A DNA stretch of 64,000 bases, taken from Lamellibrachia columna. Its lineage: Eukaryota; Annelida; Polychaeta; Sabellida; Siboglinidae. Of this stretch, positions 12,330 to 23,640 are shown piece by piece. Under the pieces are notes generated by a model. The model searched no databases. It saw only the letters and a program-made list of their open reading frames with translations, and was not told the DNA's origin. The DNA lies in NCBI GenBank assembly GCA_963662155.1, contig OY759269.1, forward strand, positions 5,088,970-5,152,969, given 5' to 3'. How positions within the stretch are numbered: the stretch's first letter is position 1; every line of letters begins with the position of its first letter. Made by a program: the position numbers and the translations under genes.

Positions 12330-13652
12330 ATGATGGCGCCGTGCAAACGGCAGTTAAAGGCCACAAGGCATTTAATTTGTGGCAGTTGCAGCAACTGGGT
12401 GGATTTCGTCAAGTCTGGGTGCGAGAAGTCCTGGGCTGAGGTCCAGGCAGATAGTTTTAGTTTTGAGTGTAGGGGATGCGCACGGATGAAGGAACTAGAG
12501 GTGGAGTTGGAAGAGCTGAGGCTGCTCGTTGTGGCAATGGTGGGAAGGGAACAGGGGAGTTGTGCCAGTAGTTCCGGTGGGGGAACTGTAGACGATAAAG
12601 TGTCGAAAGACACAAGAGATGCTAGGGAGAGCTCACCTCAGCCTGGGAGGAAGCTGAGAGGAGGGAAGGTGACAGGTCATAGGGAGACAGGACGTAAGGA
12701 GACGGGAAGGAAAGGAACGGAAGGGAAGACAACCAGAGTGAAGGAGATGGGAGTAGGGGAGACAGGAGGGAAGGAGAAGGGAGTGGGGGAGACGGGAGGG
12801 AAGACAACCGGAGTGAAGGAGAGGGGAGTAGCGGCGACAGGAGGGAAGGAGAAGGGAGTGGGGGAGACGGGAGGGAAAACAACCGGAGGGAAGGAGAGGG
12901 GAGTAGGGGAGACAGGAGGGAAGGAGAAGGGAGTGGGGGAGACGGAAGGGAAAACAACCGGAGTGAAGGAGAGGGGAGTGGGAGAGACAAGAGCAAAGGA
13001 GTGGGAAGTGGGGGAGACAGGAGGGAAGGGGTCAGGACAGAATGTGATGGAGGGGATCGAAAGGAAGAGTTATTCTGCAGCAGTGATAGAGGGGGTGAGG
13101 AAGAGAGCGAGGGTGTTTGTGGGGGATTCGATAGTTAGGAAGACCGACAGAGTCTTAAACAAGGGAGATGATGTGGTGGTCTGCTTGCCTGGAGCCAAAA
13201 TAGAGGCGATAACTGAGAGGGTAAAAAACATCGTAGGCTCGGGTAAGGGTGGATCTGTTTTAGTACACGTAGGGACAAATAACGTAGAGAGGGAGGGTAC
13301 AACTGCCATAGTTAGGAAATATAGGCAGTTGGTCAGAACACTAAAACAGACGCGGGTTGAGCAGGTAATACTGTCAGGGATTTTACCTGTAATGGGCAGG
13401 AGGGGTCACAAATATCGAAATTGTCGGGGGATGGCAATTAACATGTTAGTCCAGAGGCTGTGTAGGGAAGAGGAAGTTGGATTTGTAGATTTATGGGGAA
13501 GTTTTGTTGGGAGGGCAGATATGTACATGAAGGATGGGCTTCATTTAAGTGGAAAGGGGGCGGCAGTATTCGCGGACAAACTTTCAGCAGCAGTAGATAG
13601 CGACTTGGGTACAATGACAAATGTTTTTGGAAGTAAACATTCTTTAAACTAG
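12330..13652 (+). CDS. CR1-like ORF1: zinc finger plus SGNH-hydrolase (esterase-like) protein, 440 aa
   Basis: The ORF1 product of the LINE, presumably an RNA-binding or esterase-like accessory protein. The N-terminus has a PHD-like Cys cluster (C17-G-S-C20 to ECRGC near 50), followed by an acidic leucine-rich segment (ELEVELEELRLL). A low-complexity basic linker (about 105-240) is made of roughly 25-residue repeats containing GVGETGGKTTGVKERG, encoded by 75-bp tandem repeats. The C-terminal half is an SGNH/GDSL-type domain: VFVGDSIVRK (GDS at about 264-266), HVGTNN (about 313-318) and DGLHLSGKGAAVF (catalytic Asp/His near 402-405). Such esterase domains are known in ORF1 of CR1-type elements. 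The frame is open throughout and starts at ATG 12330 (a second ATG follows at 12333). Confidence 0.85.
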   Translation: MMAPCKRQLKATRHLICGSCSNWVDFVKSGCEKSWAEVQADSFSFECRGCARMKELEVELEELRLLVVAMVGREQGSCASSSGGGTVDDKVSKDTRDARESSPQPGRKLRGGKVTGHRETGRKETGRKGTEGKTTRVKEMGVGETGGKEKGVGETGGKTTGVKERGVAATGGKEKGVGETGGKTTGGKERGVGETGGKEKGVGETEGKTTGVKERGVGETRAKEWEVGETGGKGSGQNVMEGIERKSYSAAVIEGVRKRARVFVGDSIVRKTDRVLNKGDDVVVCLPGAKIEAITERVKNIVGSGKGGSVLVHVGTNNVEREGTTAIVRKYRQLVRTLKQTRVEQVILSGILPVMGRRGHKYRNCRGMAINMLVQRLCREEEVGFVDLWGSFVGRADMYMKDGLHLSGKGAAVFADKLSAAVDSDLGTMTNVFGSKHSLN

Positions 13653-13654
13653 AA

Positions 13655-16527
13655 GTGCAGGGGGGTTACCTAGAGGTGTCTCAAGCAGAACAAGAGGCCA
13701 CTAGCACAGATAAACCAATATCAAATCATCCGAAAAACATCTCTGAAAAAGGTTATATATGCGTATGTTTAAATGCAAGGAGCATAGTAAATAAGAAAAA
13801 CGAATTAAACATTATGGTAGAAGATATTGACCCTCACATAATTGGTATAACTGAATCATGGGCCAACATAGATATTACAGATGCTGAATTAGGACTGACA
13901 GGATACGTAATGTTTAGGAAAGATCGAATAGGAAGAAGGGGCGGGGGAGTTATTTTATATGTTAAAGAATCTATTCAGGCTTATGAAATAAAACTAGAAA
14001 GGGAAGCAGATTGCGATGAAGCTGTTTGGTGCAAAATTGTTTCAGGAAATTCAAAATTAACTATTGGATTAGTTTACCGAAGTCCAAACATAAACGAAGA
14101 GGACAACACAAAAATAAAAAACGCTATAAAGGAAGTTAGTAAAGGGGAATGTATCATAATGGGAGATTTTAACCATGGACACATACAATGGAATTCTCTA
14201 GAGAGCACAGGGATTGAGGATCAACAATTTCTATGTTTAATCCAGGATAGCTTTCTTACTCAGCACGTACTAGAACCAACCAGGGGAGAAAATGTATTAG
14301 ATATAGTTTTGTCATCACAAAAAGAATTAGTGGACAATGTAAAAATATTTGAACCATTGGGTAATAGTGACCATAATCAAATACATTTTGACATCAATGT
14401 AAAATCAGAAAGTAAAAATAAGAAAACGTACAAGAGAAACTTCCACAAAGGTAACTACAAAGATATGAGAAAATACTTAGCACAGCTAGATTGGAATAAC
14501 ATGCTGATGAATAAGACCGCAATTGAATGCTGGAACATTCTTAAATATGAAATTGAGAGTATCATCAATAAATTTGTTCCCTTCCGAAAACAAGGAAAAC
14601 GGTGTAGAAAGAAACATTTGTCAAAAGAGGCTATTAGAAAAATAATGCTAAAACAAACTATGTGGAGGGTTTATAGGCGTACCAGAAAGGAAGAAGACTA
14701 TGCAAAATACAAAGAGGCACTTAATGCAGCTACAACTGAAATCAGACAATCTAAAAGAAGCTATGAGCAAAAACTGGCATGTAACATAAAAAATGACAGC
14801 AAGAGTTTTTATGCATATGTCAGGAGTAAACAAAACGTACAAGACAAGGTTGGACCTCTAGAAGACAGTGCTGGAAATATAATATCACAGGGGTTTTTAA
14901 TGGCGGAAGACCTAAATGGTTACTTCAGTTCAGTGTTTACCAAGGAAGATATTAGTTCATTACCAGTTGCTGATGCTAAATTTCAGGGGGCTAAATCTGA
15001 ATATTTAGGACCGTTAGTTGTAACTCCAGAATTGGTAGCTAAGAAAATAAGGGCAATGAAGGATAACAAATCACCGGGAGTGGATGGGATTCCTCCAAAA
15101 TTACTAATGGAAACAGTAGATCAAATCAGTATACCACTTGCAAGAGTATTCAACTTGTCATTAAAAGAGGGAGTTGTTCCGTTTGAATGGAAAGAAGCAA
15201 ACATCATACCATTATTTAAAAAGGGTTCGAGAAATAAGTCAGAGAATTACAGACCAGTGAGTTTAACGTCAGTGATTTGTAAATTATTAGAAAGGTTAAT
15301 TAAAGACCATATGGTGGACTTCCTCGTTAAGCATAAATTATTAAATTCATCTCAACATGGATTCCTTAAAGCAAGGTCATGCTTAACAAATATTTATGTT
15401 TTTTGGAAGAAATCACTAAGTGGATAGACGTGGGATCGCCAGTAGATATTATCTACTTAGATTTTCAGAAAGCTTTTGACAAAGTGCCACATCAAAGATT
15501 GCTACTTAAATTAAAAGCCCATGGTATCGGGGATAGCATAACTGACTGGATAGAACAATGGCTGACTGACAGAAGACAACGAGTTGTAGTAGATGGAGAA
15601 GTTTCAAATTGGAAATCGGTTTTGAGTGGGGTACCTCAAGGGTCAGTACTAGGACCTATATTATTCTTAATTTATATCAATGACTTGGACGACAGTATAA
15701 CAAGTAACGTACTGAAATTTGCGGATGACACAAAACTGTTTAGAAAGGTTAATACTGATGGTGATAAACAACATTTACAAAACGATCTAGACAGATTAGT
15801 GAAATGGTCTGAGAAATGGCAGATGCTGTTCAATTTTGGGAAATGTAAATGCCTACATACAGGACATGGGAACTTGAATGTAAACTATAAAATGGGAGAT
15901 ACTGTTCTGGGTACTACTGTAAAAGAAAAGGACTTAGGAGTTACAATAAGCGCTGATATGAAAGTTTCAGAGCAGTGTGGTATTGCAGCTTCAAAGGGTA
16001 ATCAAATTCTTGGATTGATTAGAAGAAACATAACATACAAGGGAAAAAAGTTAATTATACCTCTTTATAAAGCAATAGTTAGACCTCATTTAGAATACTG
16101 TATACAAGCATGGAGACCATATCGTAAGAAGGATATAGATACGCTTGAACGCATACAAAGGAGAGCAACTAAAATGATTCCAGAACTTAGAGACCTTAGT
16201 TATGAAGAACGCCTGAAAGAATGTGGTTTAACAACTCTAGAGACAAGGAGGTTAAGAGGAGATCAGATTGAAGTTTTTAAGATATTGAATGGGTATGAAA
16301 TTATTGATAGAAATATGTTTTTCTCACTCAAGAAGGATAGCAGAACTAGAGGACATGAGGTAAAATTAGTAAAGGATCAATGTAGATTGGACATCAGGAA
16401 GCACTCGTTCTCACAGAGGACAATAAATGAATGGAACAAATTGTCTACAGATTGTGTAACTGCTAGCAGCTTGAATATGTTTAAAAACAAGGTTGACACA
16501 TATATCAGGAGGGCGGGTTATAAGTAG
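13655..16527 (+). pseudogene. CR1-like ORF2: endonuclease/reverse transcriptase, one frameshift
   Basis: ORF2 begins just after the ORF1 stop (13650-13652); the first ATG in frame is near 13814, so initiation may be by reinitiation. Endonuclease motifs in order are CLNARSIVNKK, GITESW (near 13847), LVYRSP, GDFNH (near 14162) and GNSDHNQIHF. RT motifs are NKSPGVDGIPP, NYRPVSLTSV, QHGFLKARSCLTN, then, after a 1-bp deletion near 15390-15400, YLDFQKAFDKVPH, GVPQGSVLGPILFLIYINDL and KFADDTKLF (15718 onward). The C-terminal domain has RPHLEYCIQAWRPY and ends KNKVDTYIRRAGYK. The related copy at 19060 keeps the expected SCLTNLICFLEE reading, which locates the indel. Otherwise the frame is clean, implying a young insertion. 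Confidence 0.88.
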
Positions 16528-16624
16528 GTGAACATTGTTGGACTCTCGATAAGCCAATGGCTTCCTTGTCCACTTGCCATCTGGGCCTTTGGCTTGGATG
16601 GCAAATCTTGTTAAATCTTGTTAA
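16528..16624 (+). other. CR1 3' UTR with two potential stem-loops
   Basis: It contains AAGCCAATGGCTT (near-palindromic). It also contains TTGCCATC pairing with GATGGCAA across a 14- to 15-nt loop, just before the terminal AAATCTTGTT repeats. Related sequence is present at 22229-22315 (minus) and 52068-52165. A hairpin near the RNA 3' end is a known RT recognition feature in L2-type elements. Confidence 0.55.
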
Positions 16625-16625
16625 A

Positions 16626-17480
16626 TGTGTGGCACAAAGAGTCCGTGCATGTGCGTTATTTTCCCTTTTGTGTAACAATTTGCAGTCAGAGTGATAAAGA
16701 AAAACAAACGTTTACAGTTCTTTACGCTTCTTTCAAGTTTCGAGACGTCGCAGTGGCTTTAACACTTTTAAACTTCTAAAACAAATGTGCGTGGCCTGAG
16801 CGTTGTGTCGCACGTCTTCGTTCTGGTGCTCAACTTTCGCTCAATTGTTGAAAATAAGACTTGTTGATATTCCAACGCTTAGTAAGTATTGTAGTTTCAG
16901 CACTGGAAATAGTTGACTAAGTGTTGGCTGAAACTTTTGCAGCGTTGGAACTTTAATAATTTATTATTATTATTATTAAATGTCAACTTTTGGCTGTAAA
17001 AAACATATGGATTTTACATGAAAGGAGGCATGATTATGTATGCCATGTGTTCTTTGTATGCAATTCGTGTCATTTTGATTAGTGTGACGCCTGGTGTTAC
17101 TGTTACCCAACTAAGTGTTTCACGTCTGAACACAGACTTGTCCCTCGTAGCCTCGGTGCACCAGCAAAGTGTTTGTCTGTTTGCTGAGTCCACGTCTTGC
17201 TTGTAATGAAGGTCAACTTCATGAACAGCTTCGTCTGCGCTAGATCCTGGTGTTTCACGTTCTGCAAATTGAAATGTCCCGTGATGTTAACTAGAAAGGT
17301 CAGCCTTCCAATAATTCTGCGCCATTCAGCTTCCTGAGCACGCTAATCATATATCTCAACTCGCGCGTGCGGCGTAGCATGGCAACTCTCGACTTCGCCA
17401 GAGCACACTCTGTTATTGTAAATGCAATATCGGTATTGTGCAATCATCTACAGACAAACCAATAACAAAATGTCATAAGA
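16626..17480 (+). repeat. Dispersed element family R1, copy A, right part
   Basis: Homologous to 33382-34070. Shared strings include GTGCGTTAT, CAGTCAGAGTGATAAAG, GTCGCACGTCTTCGTTCTGG and an (ATT)n run. It ends where a degenerate CR1 copy begins. Confidence 0.8.
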
Positions 17481-17484
17481 CAGG

Positions 17485-19740
17485 TCTGAAGCAGGTTATA
17501 CATGCGTGTGTTTAAATGCTAGGAGTATAGTAAATAAGAAAAACGAATTAAACATTATGGTAGAAGATAATGACCCTCACATAATTGGTATTACCGAATC
17601 ATGGGCCAACACAGACATAACAGATGCTGAATTAGGATTGACATGATACGTAATGTTTAGGAAAGATCGAATAAGAAGAAGAGGAGGGGGAGTTATTTTA
17701 TATGTTAAAGAATCTATTCAGGCTTGTGAAATAAAATTAGAAGCAGATTGTGATGAAGCTGTTTGGTGCAAAATAGTTTCAGGAAATTCAAAATTAACTA
17801 TTGGATTAGTTTACCGAAGTCCAAACATAAACGAAGAGGATAACACAGAAATACAAAATGCTATAAAAGAAGTTAGTAAAGGGGAATGTATCATAATGGG
17901 AGATTTTAACCATGGACACATCCAATGGAAATCTCTAGAGAGTACAGGGGATGAGGACCAACAATTTCTATTTTTAATTCAGGATAGTTTCCTTACTCAG
18001 CACGTGCTAGAACCAACAAGGGGAGATAACGTATTAGATATAGTTTTGTCATCACAAAAAACGAATTAGTGGACAATGTAAAAATACATTGGGTAACAGT
18101 GACCACAATCAAATACATTTTGACATCAATGTAAAATCAGAAAGTAAATATATAAAAGTATAGGAGAAACTTCCACAAAGGTAACTATAAAGATATGAGA
18201 AAATACTTATCAAATAATACCGCAATTGAATGTTGGAATATTCTAAAATATAAATAATGAGAGTATCATCGATAAATTTGTTCGCTTAAAAAAACAAAGA
18301 AAACGGTCTAGAAAGAAACACTTGTCAAAAGACGCTATTAGAAAAATAGTGTGTGTTTAAGCAAACTATGTGGAGGGTTTATAGGCGTACCAGAAAGGAT
18401 GAAGACTATGCAAATTACAAAGAGGCAATTAACCTAGCTACAACTGAAATTAGAAAATCTAAAAGAACCTTTGAAAAAAAAATTGGCAGGTAAAATAAAA
18501 AAATTACAGCAAGAGTGTTTATGCTTATGTAAGGAGTAAACATAAAGTTCGAGGTAAGGTCGGATCACTGGAAAATAACAGTGGAAACATAATTTCAGAC
18601 GGGTTTCAAATGACAGAGCTCTCGAATGAGTATTTCAGCTCAGTTTTTACCACAGAAGATATCAGCACATTTCCAGTTCCATTTACTAAATTTGAGACCA
18701 GTAAATCAGGGCAGTTATTTGTAACTCCTGAAATGGTAGCAAAGAAAATTAAGAAAATGAAAGATAATAAATCACCTGGAGTTGATGGGATACCACCCCA
18801 CCAAAACTGCTTAAGGAAATTGTTGAGCAAATTAGTACACCACTAGAAGAAGGAATAGTTCCTTCAGAATGGAAAGAAGCAAACATTACGCCGCTATCTA
18901 AGAAGGGATCGAGAACAAGCATGAACATTACAGACCAGTGAGTTTAACATCGGTTGTATGTAAATTACTCGAAATATTAAGTAGAGACCACATGGTGGAA
19001 TTCCTTGTAAAACATAAATTAATAAATACATTTCAACATGGGTTCCTAAAAGCAAGGTCATGTCTAACCAATCTCATATGTTTTTTGGAAGAAAATACAA
19101 AGTGGGTAGATGACGGGTCACCAGTGGATGTTGTCTATTTAGATTTTCAGATAAAGTGCCACATCAAAGATTATTACTTAAACTAAAATCCCATGGTATA
19201 GGTAATGACGTAATCAACTGGATAGAAGTGTGGCTTACACACAGTAGACAGAGAGTAATAGTAGATGGTGAGATTTCAAACTGGCAACACTTGGAATATT
19301 GTATTCAAGCATGGAGGCCGTATCGTAAAAAGGACATAGACAAGCTAGCAAGAATAAAACGAAGAGCAACTAAAATGCTTCCAGAATTGAGAGACCTTAA
19401 TTACGAAAGCCGCTTATAACAATGTGGTTTGACAAAACTAAATACCAGGAGACTAAGAGGAGACCAAATAGAAGTGTTTAAAATAGTGAACAGTTATGAG
19501 GATGTTGATAGGAATATGTTCTTCAAACTTAAAGAAGGCAGTCTGGAGACTGTATTTGTAGAGGATCAGCTTCGACTTGAAATAGAATGCAAATATCTTG
19601 CCCACATTTGTGCTATCAACAAATGGCAAAACTGTTCCAAGATAAGATTCAAAGCTGACTCTTAGTAGACCTACCCAAGCATAGGCGGACTTGCCCCATG
19701 TCGGGGCAAGACCGGAGTCTCACATTCACATGCCAATTTA
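17485..19740 (+). mobile_element. Degenerate, 5'-truncated CR1-like LINE
   Basis: Homologous to the ORF2 of the element at 11782 from CVCLNARSIVNKK onward. Stops and frameshifts are frequent, for example at 17646-17648 and near 18060. Between 19280 and 19290 the sequence jumps from EISNWQ to HLEYCIQAWRPY. That deletes the VPQGSVLGP motif, the FADD catalytic segment and much of the thumb. The 3' end (GGCGGACTTGCCCCATG) differs from the first element, so it belongs to another subfamily. Confidence 0.85.
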
Positions 19741-19799
19741 CTATGTATATTTGCTATATTTGCGTTTACCCTTGTACATCTTAATGCAAATTAAATTAT

Positions 19800-20035
19800 T
19801 ATCTAATATAGGCCATGGGCAACACTGGATGTTAAACATGTCTATCAGTCTTGTTGGTCAAAAACTAACAAGTCAAGTCTCGGGTCATTGACTTGCAAGT
19901 CAAGTCTTAAGTCAATGGCCTCTAAGTCCAATTCAAGTCTCGATTCATTCGTCTGAATTCCAAATCAAGTCAAAATGGGCGACTCAAGTCCGACTTGAGT
20001 CAGCCTCAAGTCACCAGGGTTCACCAATTGCCATG
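19800..20035. mobile_element. hAT-like terminal sequence rich in CAAGTC motifs
   Basis: Repeated CAAGTC/GACTTG motifs (for example AACAAGTCAAGTCTC and GACTCAAGTCCGACTTGAGT) resemble the subterminal repeats of some non-autonomous hAT transposons. No terminal inverted repeat or target duplication was established. Confidence 0.35.
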
Positions 20036-20420
20036 ATAGTTGTTGTTTTTGTGCGGTAATTTTTTTTGAAACAATTTAGACGGATTTTACCCCGCCAAAA
20101 TATTAGTTATTAATGTTGTTAAAAAAAAAAAAACGTGTCCAAGGACTGCAACGATATAAATATGACTGTGGTCAAAACAATTTCTGATCAGATTGTAACA
20201 CCGTTCACATATATTTGCAATCAATCTTTTGTGACAGGCACTTTCCCTGAAAAAATTCAAACTGCAAAAGTAATTCCCATGTGGAAAACTGGTGACTTTT
20301 TGTTTTCACAAACTACAGGCCTGTATCATTACTGCCTCAGTTCTCTAAGATATTAGAACACTTATTTCATGACAAGTTGGATACCTTTGAAACACACAAT
20401 GTATTAAGTGAGATTTAATA

Positions 20421-21319
20421 GGGGAAGGCAGTGTTAGTTGAGCCATTTTTTATTCTTTTTAATATTTGGGGCACAATAATATTCACAACTCAAAACTGTT
20501 TTTACTCACATAAACTATGATTATTAGTAGATGATTTTATTCCAATGTTTACGAATAATGATATGCAGCTGATTCAAATAGGGTTGGTAAGGCGACTCAA
20601 CTAACACTTGGTGTGGGGTAAATTAAGCCACAGCGTAGAGTAAGTTAGGTAAATGCTTTATATGTATACGTTACATGGGCATTGTACTAAACTTTAATAA
20701 CAACTCAGCCAACACATCTACCCAGTGGTACCACACGTCTCCGACAAATCTTAATTAATAAGTTGAACCACTTAATTAATATAGACTTATATGCCAATCG
20801 CAAACAGTACAACTAACTGCGAATATGTTTCGCTGTAGTTAACTGATGTCAACATTTTTTCGGAAAATTTAATTCCTTGATGTATTTTGGGGTAAAGAAC
20901 ACTCGTCTTCGTTCTTTAACCGCTACTCAACTAACCCTCACTTGGGCCTTGTGTGGCTCAACTAGCCCCGTTTCGACAATTAAGCTGTTTTAATTAAATT
21001 CTTATTAATGTTTGAAGTGATGTAAATAATCTTATTCACTGTGCATAGTTAAACTATTTGCAAGTGCACATATACTAAAGTCATGTCACATACATTGATA
21101 GTTTACACACCAGCAGACATTAATCACAACCACAAAAAAATTCGAAAAACATCAAAAAACATACTTTTAATTCACGTTTCCTTACTGTTGTGACACATAG
21201 CAAATATTGTACGTCAGTCGTGTTCTAATAACATGTTCAATCACTGGGTGGTACCATGTAACTGTCGAAGCTGTAGTTTCCTGGGAAACATACGTGGCTC
21301 AACTAACACTGCATTCCCC
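20421..21319. mobile_element. MITE with 25-bp terminal inverted repeats, inserted at TA in the LINE
   Basis: The left end GGGGAAGGCAGTG and the inverted right end GGGGAATGCAGTG continue as TTAGTTGAGCCA, giving 25 bp with one mismatch. It is flanked by TA (20419-20420) and TG (21320-21321), consistent with a mutated TA duplication as in Tc1/mariner-type elements. Removing it rejoins the conserved RT motif [IQ]YGFR. CTCAACTA-like motifs recur inside. No transposase is seen in its 899 bp. Confidence 0.85.
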
Positions 21320-22228
21320 TGTGGTTTCAGATCCAACAGATCTACATCTTTGGCTTTACTAGAAGTGGTTGAGGAGACAACTTCTGCTTTTGAAAAAAAC
21401 TACTATGGTGGTGTTTATCGATTTAAAAAATGCCTTTACTGTAATATGCTATGATAATTCCAATATAACAACACGCCATTATAGGGGTCACGGCACACAC
21501 ACCTGCTCTTTATTGATTGGCTAATAAAATAAAATGACTTCCGTCATTAGTACACTGATGATCGCTAGGTGTCACCATATAATTCAATATGTCACATTTA
21601 CTATATACCACGAATTACTACTCAAAAAGCTAGACCAATAACGTATTAGAGGATATGCATATAATTGGATAAAGAGTTACTTGAGAAATATAAATAAGTT
21701 AATATACTAATGGGGGTACCGCAACGTTTCAATTTTAGGGCCCATGTTATTTATATTATATATGAATGACATATGTAATGTACCAAGGTTACTTAAATTT
21801 GTGTTTTTTGCTAACTGTGATACAACTGTAATACAAATATATGTGTCGGTCGAATTTCTATAAATAGAATGTACATGACAACATTGTTGGGGTAATAATA
21901 TATGAAAAATTAAATTGGAAAGAGCTTATTAAAATGATACAATCAAAAAACAACTAAAAAAAATTACAAAGCAAGTTACGTTTTAAATAATAAAGCACTC
22001 TATGTTATATACTGTTCATCGGATTTACCATATATTTACCATATATGTTGTACTGTGCAGAGGTTTGGGGGAACAAACACAAAACCAATGCACTACCTTT
22101 ATTTGTAAAACAAAAAACTAATAAGGTTTGTAGAGTTAAGAGACTTGATCATACTACTCATTTATTCTTTAAATTGCATACTTTGATTTATTTAAACTGA
22201 AAAAGGCTATGGTAATGTTCAAAGCATA

Positions 22229-23182
22229 TTTAACAAGATTTGTCATCTAAGCCAAAGGCCCAGATAGCAAGTGGACAAGGAAGCCATTGGCCTATCGAGA
22301 GTCCAACAACGTTCATCGACGTGTAACTTCCTGATATCCAATATACACTGATCCTTTACTAATTTTACCTCATGTCCTCTTGAGTGAGAAAAAATAGTAC
22401 AATCTATCAATATTTTCATACCCATTCAATATCTTGAAATTTTATCTTCTGTTAAGCTCCTTGTCTCTAGGGTTGTTAAACCACATTCTTTCAGGCGGTC
22501 TGTATAACTAAGTTCTCTCAGTTCTGGAATAATTTTAGTTGCTCTCCTCTGTATGCGTTCAAGCGTATCTATATCCTTCTTGCGATATGTTCTCCACGCT
22601 TGTATACAGCATGCTAAGTGAGATCTTATTTTTGCTTTATGCAGATGTATAATTAGTTTTTTCCTTTTATGTTATTTTTCTCCTAATCAACACAATAATG
22701 TGATTATCCTTTGAAGCTGCAATACAACACTGTTCTGAAACTTTCATATCAGCACTTGTTGTTATTCCTAAGTCCTTTTCTTTTACATTAGTACCTAGTA
22801 TTTTCCATATTAAAGTTTACATCCAAGTTCGCATGTCCTGTGTGTAGGCAGTTACATTTCCCAAAATTGAATAACATCTGCTATTTTTCAAACCATTTAA
22901 CAAATTTGTCTAGATCGTTTTGTAAATGTTGCTTATCACCATCAGAGTTAACCTTTCTAAACACTTGTGTGTCATCCGCAAATTTCAGTACGTTGCTTTT
23001 TATATTGTCGTCCAAGTCATTACCAAGTATATATTAAGAATAATAAAGGTCCTAATACAGATCCTTGTGGTACCCCACTCCAAACTGATTTCCTCTCCAT
23101 CTATTTCAACACGCTGTATTCGGTCAGTCAGCCATTGTTCTATCCAATTATGCCATACCCGATACCATGGGCTTTTAATTTT
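22229..23182 (-). mobile_element. 5'-truncated CR1-like 3' fragment (inverted)
   Basis: Read on the minus strand this encodes the RT palm remnants (LKLKAHGI to WIEQWLTD), then thumb sequences (RIQRRATKIIPELRELSY, ECGLTTLETR), and ends with the CR1 3' UTR and AACAAGATTTGTC (inverse of the terminal repeat). It sits inside the thumb region of another LINE. Confidence 0.82.
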
Positions 23183-23420
23183 AGTACTAATCTTTTATAA
23201 TAACATATTACGTATGAACATGCAGAATTTACGTAGCACATAGCGTAGAAACTCATCACACCAGACAAGGAAATATTTTTAAACGAATGTATATTCGAAC
23301 TGAAATGAAATCGATGTCTTTATCGGTCTATGGGATAAAACTATGGAATTCACTAAAAACGATTATAGAAAGGGTAGAAATATACATGTTTTCAAAGCAT
23401 GTGATAAGGATTCTTGTATT

Positions 23421-23640
23421 GCTAGTTATACTATTAACTGATTATAACTATTTCGTCTTGGAATATGAAATGTTATATTGGAGGTGTTATATTTACATTT
23501 GTATTTGTTTCATTGCATATAATATAGGTACAGTTATGGTGACCTCTAAATAAGCTACTGTTATCATGATGTACCATAGACAGTACGACACGTAAAAATA
23601 TGTTTCATTGTCAAAGATATTTGATGGGGGGACAAATTAT
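23421..23640. other. Intergenic, possibly 3' UTR of the old LINE
   Basis: AT-rich. No gene or repeat was recognised beyond adjacency to the LINE end. Confidence 0.4.

Larger units (their letters stand above)
11782..16624 (+). mobile_element. Near-full-length CR1-like LINE inserted in the 24-bp array
   Basis: About 4.84 kb with a roughly 550-bp 5' UTR, ORF1, ORF2 and a short 3' UTR ending in AAATCTTGTTAAATCTTG, a short tandem terminal repeat typical of CR1/L2-type elements rather than a poly(A) tail. Both flanks are 24-bp array units, and the only visible target duplication is about 3 bp (ATG). A single frameshift near 15395 seems to be the main inactivating change. Other 3' ends of the family are at 22229-22315 (minus) and 52068-52165. 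Confidence 0.93.
20130..23420 (+). mobile_element. Decayed jockey-superfamily LINE with two nested insertions
   Basis: RT domain pieces in order: FPEKIQTAKVIP and FTNYRPVSLLPQFSKILE with FETHNVLSEI (to 20418). A MITE (20421-21319) follows, then YGFRSNRSTSLALLEVVEE (21322 on), YNWIKSYLRN-like sequence (near 21680), GVPQGSILGPMLFILYMNDI (near 21715) and a decayed FADD region (FFANCDTT). The thumb region (YCAEVWGNK) follows, then an inverted CR1 fragment (22229-23182), then HQTRQGNIFK and MSLSVYGIKLWNSL. The order is collinear once the insertions are removed. Many stops and frameshifts show this is an old copy. Confidence 0.8.
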
